Below are positions 1 through 6,961 of a stretch of 16,909 nucleotides of DNA, in pieces; position 1 is the stretch's first letter, and each line of letters begins with the position of its first letter. The stretch spans positions 1 to 16,909 of the forward strand of contig CAZIPT010000049.1 of the NCBI GenBank assembly GCA_964541375.1. Direction: 5' to 3'. This DNA is from JBAXEO01 sp964541375. GTDB taxonomy: Bacteria > Actinomycetota > Coriobacteriia > Anaerosomatales > JAAXUF01. The notes under the pieces are model-generated. The model was not told the DNA's origin, did not search any database, and saw only the letters and a list, made by a program, of their open reading frames with translations. The position numbers and the translations under genes were made by a program.

Positions 1-2
1 GC

Positions 3-1004
3 CCCAACATCTGCTCGCGCCGCTGGATCTGGGAGCAGTACGACCACCAGGTCATACTCAACACGGTCGTGCTGCCGGGTAGCGACGCCGCGGTGCTGCG
101 CATCGGCGACGAGGGCCGCGGCATCGCGGTCTCGACCGACTGCAACGGCCGCTACTGCTACCTCGACCCGTACGTGGGAGCGCAGATCGCGTTCGCCGAG
201 GCCGCGCGCAACGTCTCGTGCGCTGGCGGCGACCCTGCAGCCATCACCGACTGCCTGAACTTCGGCTCCCCCGAGAAGCCCGAGGTGTTCTGGACGTTCT
301 ACGAGTCGGTCCGAGGCCTGTCCGACGCGTGCAAGGCCTTCGGTGTGCCGGTCATCAGCGGCAACGTGAGCTTCTACAACGAGTCCTTTGGCCAGCCCAT
401 CTACCCGACGCCAACCGTCGGCTTGGTCGGCCTGATGGACGACGTGCACGCCCGCGCCACCGTTGGCTTCGAGGACGAGGGCGACGTCATCGTCCTTGTC
501 GGCGAGTCGCTGGAGGAGCTGGGCGGAAGCGAGTACCTCAAGGTCGAGCACGGCCTCGTGTCGGGTCGCCCACCTGCGCTCGACCTCGAGCTCGAGCGCG
601 ACGTGCAGGCCGCCGTTCGCGACGCGATCCGCGGCTTCCTGGTCAAGAGCGCGCACGACTGCTCGGAGGGCGGCATCGCCGTCACGCTCGCCGAGAGCTG
701 CCTCGCCGGCAGAATCGGCGCCGACGTGCACCTCGAGGACGGTCTCGCGCCGGCGGCCTCGCTCTTTGGCGAGACGCAGAGCCGCATCGTCGTCACCGTC
801 TCTGAGTCCGACGCCGAGAAGCTCGTTGAGCACCTCATCGAGCGCAACGTGCCCTACGGTGTGATCGGTACGGTGGGCGGCGAGCGGCTCACCATCTGCG
901 ACAAGCTCGACCTGTCGCTCGACGACCTCGCCGAGGCCTTCGAGCCGACGCTCGAGGCGCTCGTCCACGGGGAGCTGCAGTCCGAAGAGCTGCACGAGGG
1001 CTAG
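3..1004 (+). CDS. purL: Phosphoribosylformylglycinamidine synthase subunit PurL (3' part)
   Basis: This is the C-terminal ~333 residues of the small-type (Bacillus-like) PurL. With PurQ and PurS it converts FGAR, ATP and glutamine-derived ammonia to FGAM, the fourth step of purine synthesis, in the cytoplasm. The reading frame is already open at the window edge and begins with SPNICSRRWIWEQYDHQV-type sequence, the conserved PurL segment before the second half of the enzyme. GSDAAVLRI, the NVSCAGGDP and LNFGSPEKPE motifs, SGNVSFYNE, PTPTVGLVG, GGSEYLK and SAHDCSEGGIAVTLAES are all present in family order. The protein ends without any glutaminase domain, so it is not the large E. coli-type PurL; PurQ and PurS must be encoded elsewhere. 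The stop lies 11 nt before the amidase gene, which suggests cotranscription. An internal GTG at 69 is only an artefact of the missing 5' end. Confidence 0.97.
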   Translation, partial: PNICSRRWIWEQYDHQVILNTVVLPGSDAAVLRIGDEGRGIAVSTDCNGRYCYLDPYVGAQIAFAEAARNVSCAGGDPAAITDCLNFGSPEKPEVFWTFYESVRGLSDACKAFGVPVISGNVSFYNESFGQPIYPTPTVGLVGLMDDVHARATVGFEDEGDVIVLVGESLEELGGSEYLKVEHGLVSGRPPALDLELERDVQAAVRDAIRGFLVKSAHDCSEGGIAVTLAESCLAGRIGADVHLEDGLAPAASLFGETQSRIVVTVSESDAEKLVEHLIERNVPYGVIGTVGGERLTICDKLDLSLDDLAEAFEPTLEALVHGELQSEELHEG

Positions 1005-1015
1005 CCGTCTTCCCC

Positions 1016-2695
1016 ATGAAGCGGCCTCGTCCACTCGTCACCGCGCTGCTCATCGCTGGTGCTGTGCTGCTCGTGGCCGGCGCGGCGGCGGGCGCGTTCT
1101 TTCTGCTGCGACCCAAGGCTCCGCCTGGCCCGCTCATCGTGATCGACGCCGGTCACGGCGGCTCGTTCAACAACACCGGCGTTGGCGGCATCCAGGAGGA
1201 GGACGTCAACCTCGCGATGGCAAAGCGGCTGCGCAAGGTACTCCTTCGCCGAGGGTACCGCGTCATGATGACCCGGACCGAGGACGTCGACGTCGCCGAC
1301 AAGCCCATCCCCAGTTGGCGCTATCTGGGCGCTCCCGGCAAGACCTGGGGCTACGGTATCGATCCGGCTCCGTCGGGCCGCAAGCTGCCCCTCAAGAGCG
1401 ACCTGCAGGCGCGCGTCAACATCGCGAACCGCGCGGGTGCGGACGTGTTCGTGAGCGTGCACAACAACGCAACCGGCAACTCGACGGCACGTGGGACCGA
1501 GACCTACGCCTACCGCCGAGACGTGCCCGGCCTTGCCCTTGCGGCGTCGGTGCAGGATGCGATGACCGCGCGGACCGGCGCCCAGAGCCGGGGATCGCAC
1601 GGATCCGGCCTCTACGTCCTGCGCTGGAGCAACATGCCCGCGGTCCTGGTCGAGGGGGCCTACCTCACCAACCAGCAAGACGCCGACCTCGCGTCGTCGA
1701 AGACCTTCCAGCAGAAGCTCGCCGAAGGAATCGCCGACGGCATCGACCGCTGGTTCACTTCCTATCCGCTGCGCAAGATAGAACAGCAGTTTGCGGCCGA
1801 CGACACCGCGTCGCTGGCTACGACTATCTCGGCGGCTGTCCGTCCGGAGGGCTCGAAGGTCGCCATCGTGCTCACCGACCAATCGACGGCGCTCGGTCCG
1901 GCGGCGGCGGCGCTCGCAGCCAAGTACAGCGCCCCACTGCTGTTCGCCTCGGCGTCGGGGATCTCTCGCGCCACCGCCGATGAGCTGCTGCGGCTCAGGC
2001 CCGAGCGCGTCATCATCCTGAGCGACTTGAGCGCGGCCGACCGAAGGCAGGCCGTTACGGCCGTGGGCGCTGCAGTAGGCAACCTGGTCAGTGTCACTCC
2101 GCTGGTGGCCGACTCGCCGCCGCTCGCGGCCTCGTTGGCCGCCGAGCTGACGCAGGTGCCGGAGAGTGGCGTAGTCGCGATAGCCGATGCTGCGGACACG
2201 GCGGCCCTCTCGGCGCTCGCTCCCTACGCGGCAAGACAGCACGCGCCCGTTCTGCTCAGCGAAGGCGGCCAGCTTGGCGAGGAGGGCACCGCGTTCCTCT
2301 CGGCGAATCGGGCGCGAATCACGCGCATCATCTCTGTCGGAAGCGCGATGAGGCCTGTTGAGCCGAAGGGTTGGCCGACCACCGCTGTGTACAGCGCCGA
2401 TCCCGACGACCTGGCTGCCAAACTCCTCGCGCGCAGCGATTCTTCGACCGAGAAGCGCAAGCTCACGCCGGTGGTGGTCGATGCCGCCACCATACCCGAC
2501 GTGTTCAGCGCCTCGGTGGAGGCGGCTCGAAGGGGGCAGCCGCTCGTCCAGCTACATGGCGGCGTGCTGGAGCCGTATTCGCGCGAGTTCCTCGCGAACC
2601 GCGCCGAAGCCGTCGACGGATTCCTGATCCTGCGCGACGCGAGTTCGATCTCGCCGGTCGCCGAGACCGCGCTGCGCAAGACGGTCGCCCACTAG
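1016..2695 (+). CDS. Exported N-acetylmuramoyl-L-alanine amidase (Amidase_3) with CWB2-like repeats
   Basis: This is a predicted cell-wall hydrolase that cleaves the amide bond between MurNAc and the stem peptide. Residues 7-31 form one hydrophobic stretch after MKRPRP, either a signal peptide or an N-terminal anchor. Residues ~39-246 are the zinc-dependent Amidase_3 domain: IVIDAGHGG with H47, IQEEDVNLA with E61 as the expected second zinc ligand, SVHNNA with H149, and VEGAYLTN with E213 as the catalytic Glu. From ~280 to 555 there are three diverged blocks (about 281, 385 and 484 onward). Each has a strand, an Ala-rich helix, 'APLLFAS' or 'APVLLSE'-like strands and 'RVIILS' or 'RIISVG'. This resembles the cell wall binding repeat 2 (CWB2) fold but is weakly conserved. 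The ATG is 11 nt after purL, with GAGGG inside the purL end as a possible ribosome site. The catalytic domain is secure; the repeat assignment is inference. Confidence 0.92.
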   Translation: MKRPRPLVTALLIAGAVLLVAGAAAGAFFLLRPKAPPGPLIVIDAGHGGSFNNTGVGGIQEEDVNLAMAKRLRKVLLRRGYRVMMTRTEDVDVADKPIPSWRYLGAPGKTWGYGIDPAPSGRKLPLKSDLQARVNIANRAGADVFVSVHNNATGNSTARGTETYAYRRDVPGLALAASVQDAMTARTGAQSRGSHGSGLYVLRWSNMPAVLVEGAYLTNQQDADLASSKTFQQKLAEGIADGIDRWFTSYPLRKIEQQFAADDTASLATTISAAVRPEGSKVAIVLTDQSTALGPAAAALAAKYSAPLLFASASGISRATADELLRLRPERVIILSDLSAADRRQAVTAVGAAVGNLVSVTPLVADSPPLAASLAAELTQVPESGVVAIADAADTAALSALAPYAARQHAPVLLSEGGQLGEEGTAFLSANRARITRIISVGSAMRPVEPKGWPTTAVYSADPDDLAAKLLARSDSSTEKRKLTPVVVDAATIPDVFSASVEAARRGQPLVQLHGGVLEPYSREFLANRAEAVDGFLILRDASSISPVAETALRKTVAH

Positions 2696-2704
2696 CGGTC
2701 GGGC

Positions 2705-2719
2705 TACACTACGCACGTG
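2705..2719 (+). promoter_or_regulatory. Candidate leaderless promoter (TACACT -10) at the GT-C gene start
   Basis: TACACT at 2705-2710 fits the TANNNT -10 element. It is followed by exactly six bases and then the GTG start at 2717. A transcript starting at the usual distance from this box would begin on the GTG itself. No purine-rich Shine-Dalgarno lies between the amidase stop and this start, which fits leaderless translation as known in actinobacteria. It is a sequence-only prediction, and readthrough from upstream remains possible. Confidence 0.45.
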
Positions 2720-4495
2720 ACCGCCAAGCCGCACTCTGCCGACAGACCCCGCCTCGCGAACGCCGCCTGGTGGCGCGCCAACGCGGCGTACCTGCTCGGC
2801 GTGTCTGCGCTTACGCTGCTCTCGGCGTTCTCCAAGGCAGTCAACCAGTTCAGGTTCTTCATCTATCCCGACTCCTACTACTACCTGCTGATCGCGCGTA
2901 ACCTGCTCACCAACCGCCACCCGACCGGCACGCTGGGCGTCGGGGGGATGCCGTTCCCGCCTCCCGGCTACGCGGCGATGAAGGCGACGTTCCCAATGCT
3001 TGTCGCCGCCGTCATGGCGTTCGGCCTGCCCGCCGAGAAGACCGGTCACCTGGTAGCGGGCGCTGCGGCGGTGCTCGCCGTGCCGCTCGCGTTCGTGGCG
3101 ACGTGGCGGCTCCTGCGCTCAAAGCCGGCGGCCCTCGCGGCGGCGGCCCTCGCTGCGGTCTCCTACGGGCTTACCTACTGGGCTGGCTTCGTCATGAGCG
3201 ACTCGGTCTCGGTGCTGCTGGGCTTCGCGCTACTTGCGGCGCTGGCGAAGCAACGGCCAGATGAGCTGAGCAACCCCGGCGACATCGGCACGGGCGTGGT
3301 CGCGGCGTTCCTGCTGCTGTCGCGGCCCACGTACTTTGTAGCGTTACCGCTGCTGGTTTGGATGGGCTTCTCGGCGTTTGGCTGGACGTGGAAGCGTCTG
3401 GCGACTGCGGCTGTCGCGTGCGTGATGCCGGTCGCCATCATCTCGGCGTTCTGGTTCCCGCCGCCGTCGTTCAGCGGCAAGATCCTGCTGAACCTGCTGC
3501 CGGTGATTGCCGCCGCGGGGGCGGTTGCCCTCGCAGCGGGGCTCTTCATCCGCCGGCGGTCCAAACAGGGCAGCGAGCTTCCGGCGTGGGGCCGCGTCGC
3601 CCGCGTCGCCTACTACCTGCTGGCGCTCGCACCGCTGGCTGCGTACGCGATCCAGCGCGGCTTCGTGCTGGCTGGCGCCGCGAGCCCGTTCGCCGCACTC
3701 GATCGCTTCATGCCGCGCGACTACGCGACGGTCGCCTTCGTCCTCATCGGCGTGGTTGCTCTCGACGTGGCGAGGCGGCGCGAGATCGGCGCTGCCCTGC
3801 TAGGCGCGGCGGTCATCCTGCTCGGCGTCTACTTCTGGGTCGAGCCGAGAGAGTCGCGCTACCTGATTCACCTGCTACCGTTCTTGATCCCGGTGGCGGC
3901 GGCGACGGCGATGCTACCCGCGCTAGCGGCCCCCGCCGACAACGCCTCCAAACGCCGACCGGGTCGCACTGCCTGGACGCGAATCGCCGCATGGGCGGCC
4001 GTCGGCGCGCTCGTCGCCGCCATGGCGATCCAGGGCTGGCGCGGCCTATCGCACGCCGAGGCATCCTTCCTCGCAACCGATTACCCACGCGAGGTCTCGA
4101 CAGGCATCCAGCCGGCGCTGGGCGAGGGCGGGTTTCTGCTGACAGCGCTGCCGTGGGCGTATCACTTCCGTACAGGGATGCCTGCCTGGGGGGCCAACAG
4201 TGCGCCGATCGAACAGTTCACGTCCTATGTCCCGGCCGACACCAAGGTCCTGTTCCTCGCCGACTCATCCATGCGCCTCCACTACCCCGAGCTCGCCTCT
4301 GCGGTCGCTGCACGGTTTGCCGGGGCAGGGATCCGGTCGTTCTCGGTGCCCTCGGAGTATCTCTACGGATATGCGAGCACGATCGATTCTCAGCCGGTGA
4401 CGCTCTACCGCCTGACCGCCGCCGAGCTCCGATCGCTCGTGAGCAGCGAGACGAAGATGCCACTGGACTCCGGGTCTCCGCCGCCGGTTCGCTAG
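2717..4495 (+). CDS. GT-C type polytopic membrane glycosyltransferase (ArnT/PMT-like)
   Basis: This is a 592-residue integral membrane protein with about ten or more hydrophobic segments, probably transferring a sugar from a polyprenyl-phosphate donor on the outer face of the membrane. After TM1 (~24-41) comes a loop with YPDSYYYLLIARNLL, where D52 occupies the position of the catalytic acidic residue of the first external loop of GT-C enzymes. Later, EPRESRYLIHLLPFLIPV (~376-393) matches the 'RYL..l.P' signature common in ArnT/PMT-like proteins. A soluble tail of ~160 residues follows the last membrane segment (~425-445). The start is GTG, 21 nt after the amidase stop, with a TACACT box just upstream and no evident Shine-Dalgarno. 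The acceptor cannot be told from sequence; the neighbouring amidase and LtaS-like genes suggest a cell-wall or teichoic polymer. Family level is fairly sure, substrate unknown. Confidence 0.75.
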   Translation: MTAKPHSADRPRLANAAWWRANAAYLLGVSALTLLSAFSKAVNQFRFFIYPDSYYYLLIARNLLTNRHPTGTLGVGGMPFPPPGYAAMKATFPMLVAAVMAFGLPAEKTGHLVAGAAAVLAVPLAFVATWRLLRSKPAALAAAALAAVSYGLTYWAGFVMSDSVSVLLGFALLAALAKQRPDELSNPGDIGTGVVAAFLLLSRPTYFVALPLLVWMGFSAFGWTWKRLATAAVACVMPVAIISAFWFPPPSFSGKILLNLLPVIAAAGAVALAAGLFIRRRSKQGSELPAWGRVARVAYYLLALAPLAAYAIQRGFVLAGAASPFAALDRFMPRDYATVAFVLIGVVALDVARRREIGAALLGAAVILLGVYFWVEPRESRYLIHLLPFLIPVAAATAMLPALAAPADNASKRRPGRTAWTRIAAWAAVGALVAAMAIQGWRGLSHAEASFLATDYPREVSTGIQPALGEGGFLLTALPWAYHFRTGMPAWGANSAPIEQFTSYVPADTKVLFLADSSMRLHYPELASAVAARFAGAGIRSFSVPSEYLYGYASTIDSQPVTLYRLTAAELRSLVSSETKMPLDSGSPPPVR

Positions 4496-4615
4496 CCGCA
4501 ACCCTCGCCGTTCGCATTTCCCCTGTTCAGGCTTGGTAAGAAGCCGTTCCGAGGCATGGCATTTGCACCCCAGTGCCCCTAGCTCGCAACATCCGACTCT
4601 TCAACGGGGGCCGCA

Positions 4616-5359
4616 ATGAGAACCATCAACGCTCGGCAGCTCGTTTTCGCGCTCATGGTCTTCTCGGTCGCCGCATGCGGCTTCGCCTATGCGGGCAATT
4701 CGACCCCGTGGGCCGGTTCGGCGCTCTCGGTGCTGCCGACTGCGAGCACACCGGCTCCTCCGATCGTCTCGGCAGGAACGACTACTCCTACGACGATGCT
4801 GCTGCAGTGGCACCCAGATATGCGCATCGCCGGCGTGGCGACTCCCGATCACTATCAGGTCGACATTGACGGCGCGACAGAAGCCGTGCAGCTCGCGGTC
4901 CCGACTGAACGGCTGATCTCCGGATTGGTTCCCGGGTCGACACACGTCTATCAGATTCTTGGGGGCCGGACCGGGTTCTTCGGCGCGATCATGTGGTCGG
5001 ATCCCGGCAGTCTCAGCGTGACCCAGCCCAAGGCACCCGTTTCTCTTGGCAAGCCGTCGGTTCCACGGTCGGGAAAGACCAAGCGAGCGGTGAAGTTCGG
5101 CGGAACGGTGTCATCGGTCTACCCGGTACCTACCTCCTCGGTGGTCGAGCTGAAGTTCTATCGACTCCAGAAGCGGGGCCGCAAGTCAGTGTGGGTGCTC
5201 AGGAAGACCGTCACCGCTGCGCGTTCGGACGCCAACTCATACGCAGCATCGCTCAGACTCAAGCCCACGGGCACGTGGAGCGTTGTCGCCGAGTCGATCG
5301 GGGACGACACGCATACGGCCGCCAAGTCCGACCGCAGCAAGTCGTTCAAGATGAAGTAG
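4616..5359 (+). CDS. Small exported protein with Fn3-like and Ig-like domains
   Basis: This is a 247-residue protein with no enzyme motif, so the function is unknown. Residues 1-26 are an export signal (MRTINARQ then a hydrophobic core). VAAC at 18-21 fits a lipobox, so it may be a lipoprotein; AYA-GN at 24-28 would instead suit signal peptidase I. Residues ~47-134 look like a fibronectin type III domain: PAPPIVSAGTTTPTTMLLQW, HYQVDID, LISGLVPGSTHVYQI. Residues ~142-247 resemble an Ig-like beta domain of the form GKPSVPRSGKTKRAVKFGGTV, VELKFYR, WVLRKTV, YAASLRL, GTWSVVAESIGDD, and the protein ends in a basic tail. It follows the GT-C gene after 120 nt in which I find no clear promoter. GGGGG at 4606-4610 is a poor ribosome site for the ATG. 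It probably sits on the cell surface. Confidence 0.8.
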   Translation: MRTINARQLVFALMVFSVAACGFAYAGNSTPWAGSALSVLPTASTPAPPIVSAGTTTPTTMLLQWHPDMRIAGVATPDHYQVDIDGATEAVQLAVPTERLISGLVPGSTHVYQILGGRTGFFGAIMWSDPGSLSVTQPKAPVSLGKPSVPRSGKTKRAVKFGGTVSSVYPVPTSSVVELKFYRLQKRGRKSVWVLRKTVTAARSDANSYAASLRLKPTGTWSVVAESIGDDTHTAAKSDRSKSFKMK

Positions 5360-5442
5360 TTGTCGGCATCAGTGGTTTGGATGAATCACGACTGACCGCG
5401 TGCCCGCCGGAGTCCCGGGAGGGTCCTTCGACACGTGAATCG

Positions 5443-5451
5443 TGCTAGAAT
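5443..5451 (+). promoter_or_regulatory. Extended -10 promoter of purF
   Basis: The sequence TGCTAGAAT combines a TG extension with a TAGAAT -10 hexamer (5446-5451), one mismatch from consensus. No good -35 lies 17 nt upstream (GTCCTT), which is tolerated by extended -10 promoters. Initiation near 5458 would give a leader of about 40 nt. That is too short for a purine riboswitch, and none of its conserved elements are seen. Confidence 0.6.
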
Positions 5452-5496
5452 ACGCGGGTTCCCACCCCCCTCTACGACGCGAGGCGCTCACTCCGC

Positions 5497-6957
5497 ATGA
5501 CACTCGATTTTCGCGATGAGCCGCTCCTGAACGATCGCCCCGAGCACCCCGAGGAAGCCTGCGGTGTGTTTGCCGTGTACGCGCCCGGCGAAGACGTGGC
5601 CCGGCTGACGTACTTCGGTCTTCACGCACTCCAGCATCGCGGCCAGGAGTCGGCGGGCATCGCGGTGGGCGACAACGAGACCGTCACGGTCACCAAGAAC
5701 CTGGGACTCGTCTCCCGCGTCTTCAAGGAAAGCGACCTGGATTCGCTGACCGGTGACGTCGCCATCGGTCACACCCGCTATTCCACCACCGGCTCGTCGA
5801 CGAGCTGGGAGAACGCGCAGCCGCACCTGTCGATGATCGGGCACCAGATCTTCGCGCTCGCGCACAACGGCAACCTCGTGAACACCGGTGAACTGCGCGA
5901 CGACCTCAAGGACAAGGGCCTTCGTTTCCGTTCGACCACCGACTCCGAGGTCATCGCGTCGCTGATCGGCTATTTCACGCAGCAGACGCACCACATCCGT
6001 GCGGGCATTCGCGAGACGATGAAGCTCATCAATGGTGCCTATGCGGTCGTCCTCACCACCGAGAACGCCGCCTACGCCTTCCGAGACCCCCACGGCGTCC
6101 GCCCGCTGGTCATCGGCGAGCTGCCCGATTCGACCGGCTGGGTCGTCGCGAGCGAGACCTGCGCGCTGGACATCGTCGGCGCCACCTTCGTGCGCGACGT
6201 CGCTCCTGGCGAGATGCTCAAGATCTCGGCCAGCGGCATCGAAGCCGAGCAGGCCGTGCCTGCCAAGAAGCCCTCGCTGTGCATGTTCGAGTTCGTCTAC
6301 TTCGCGCGTCCCGACTCTGAGATGTGCGACTGCTCGCTCTACGAGGCGCGTCGGCGGATGGGCCAGGCGCTGGCCGGCGAGGCGCCGGTCGAGGCCGACC
6401 TCGTCATCGGCGTCCCAGACTCCGGTATCCCGGCGGCGGTCGGTTTTGCGGCCGGAAGCGGCGTGCCGTATGGCGAGGGGCTCGCGAAGAACCGCTACGT
6501 TGGGCGGACGTTCATCTCGCCAAGCCAGATGCTGCGGCAGCAGGGCATCCGCCTCAAGCTCAATCCTCTCAAGCACGCGATCCGGGGCAAGCGCCTCGTC
6601 GTCGTCGACGACTCGATCGTGCGCGGCAACACCACCAAGAAGCTCGTGAAGCTGTTGCGCGATGCGGGCGCGGCCGAGGTCCACATGCGCATCACCTCGC
6701 CTCCGGTGAAGTGGCCGTGCTTCTACGGCATCGACACCGACTCCCAGGACCAGCTCATCGCGTCGTCCAAGTCCGTCGAGGAGATCCGCGAGCATATCGG
6801 CGCCGACTCCCTCGCGTACCTGTCACTCTCGGCGATGGTCGCCGCGACGGACACGCCGGCCGAGCAGTTCTGTCTGGCGTGCTTCGACGGCGACTACCCC
6901 GTGGACATCCCCGACGCGGTGAAGTCCGGCAAGCTCGCCCTCGAGAGCTGCGGATAG
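5497..6957 (+). CDS. purF: Amidophosphoribosyltransferase PurF
   Basis: This is the first committed enzyme of purine synthesis: PRPP plus glutamine gives phosphoribosylamine, in the cytoplasm. It has 486 residues, a usual family length. The N-terminal Ntn glutaminase has its nucleophile at C22 (EEACGVFAVY), so a ~21-residue propeptide must be removed, as in Bacillus-type enzymes. LQHRGQESAGI, GHTRYSTTG and AHNGNLVN follow. The phosphoribosyltransferase half has GVPDSGIPAAVGFA, KNRYVGRTFI and the PRPP loop VVDDSIVRGNT (369-379). Cysteines 262, 408, 459 and 462 match the four ligands of the [4Fe-4S] cluster of the B. subtilis type, an oxygen-sensitive cluster. The ATG has a GAGG about 10 nt upstream. 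A promoter precedes it, and the first LtaS-like gene begins 4 nt after its stop, so the two should share a transcript. Confidence 0.98.
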   Translation: MTLDFRDEPLLNDRPEHPEEACGVFAVYAPGEDVARLTYFGLHALQHRGQESAGIAVGDNETVTVTKNLGLVSRVFKESDLDSLTGDVAIGHTRYSTTGSSTSWENAQPHLSMIGHQIFALAHNGNLVNTGELRDDLKDKGLRFRSTTDSEVIASLIGYFTQQTHHIRAGIRETMKLINGAYAVVLTTENAAYAFRDPHGVRPLVIGELPDSTGWVVASETCALDIVGATFVRDVAPGEMLKISASGIEAEQAVPAKKPSLCMFEFVYFARPDSEMCDCSLYEARRRMGQALAGEAPVEADLVIGVPDSGIPAAVGFAAGSGVPYGEGLAKNRYVGRTFISPSQMLRQQGIRLKLNPLKHAIRGKRLVVVDDSIVRGNTTKKLVKLLRDAGAAEVHMRITSPPVKWPCFYGIDTDSQDQLIASSKSVEEIREHIGADSLAYLSLSAMVAATDTPAEQFCLACFDGDYPVDIPDAVKSGKLALESCG

Positions 6958-6961
6958 CCTC

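Noticed and set aside
1001..2242. 413-residue open frame on the - strand opposite the amidase
   Set aside because: It has Arg/Gly/Ala/Val-rich shadow composition with no family motif, and lies opposite a gene with a complete catalytic motif set. GC-rich codon use keeps antisense frames open.
3358..4539. 393-residue alternative + frame inside the GT-C gene
   Set aside because: It is Arg- and Gly-rich with no hydrophobic segments, while the overlapping frame gives a coherent polytopic membrane protein.
5452..5496. Purine riboswitch in the purF leader
   Set aside because: The leader is only about 40 nt and has no recognisable aptamer pairing; it is too short for the known purine riboswitch.
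5488..6795. 435-residue open frame on the - strand opposite purF
   Set aside because: It mirrors almost the whole of purF and shows no domain or ribosome site of its own; an antisense shadow.
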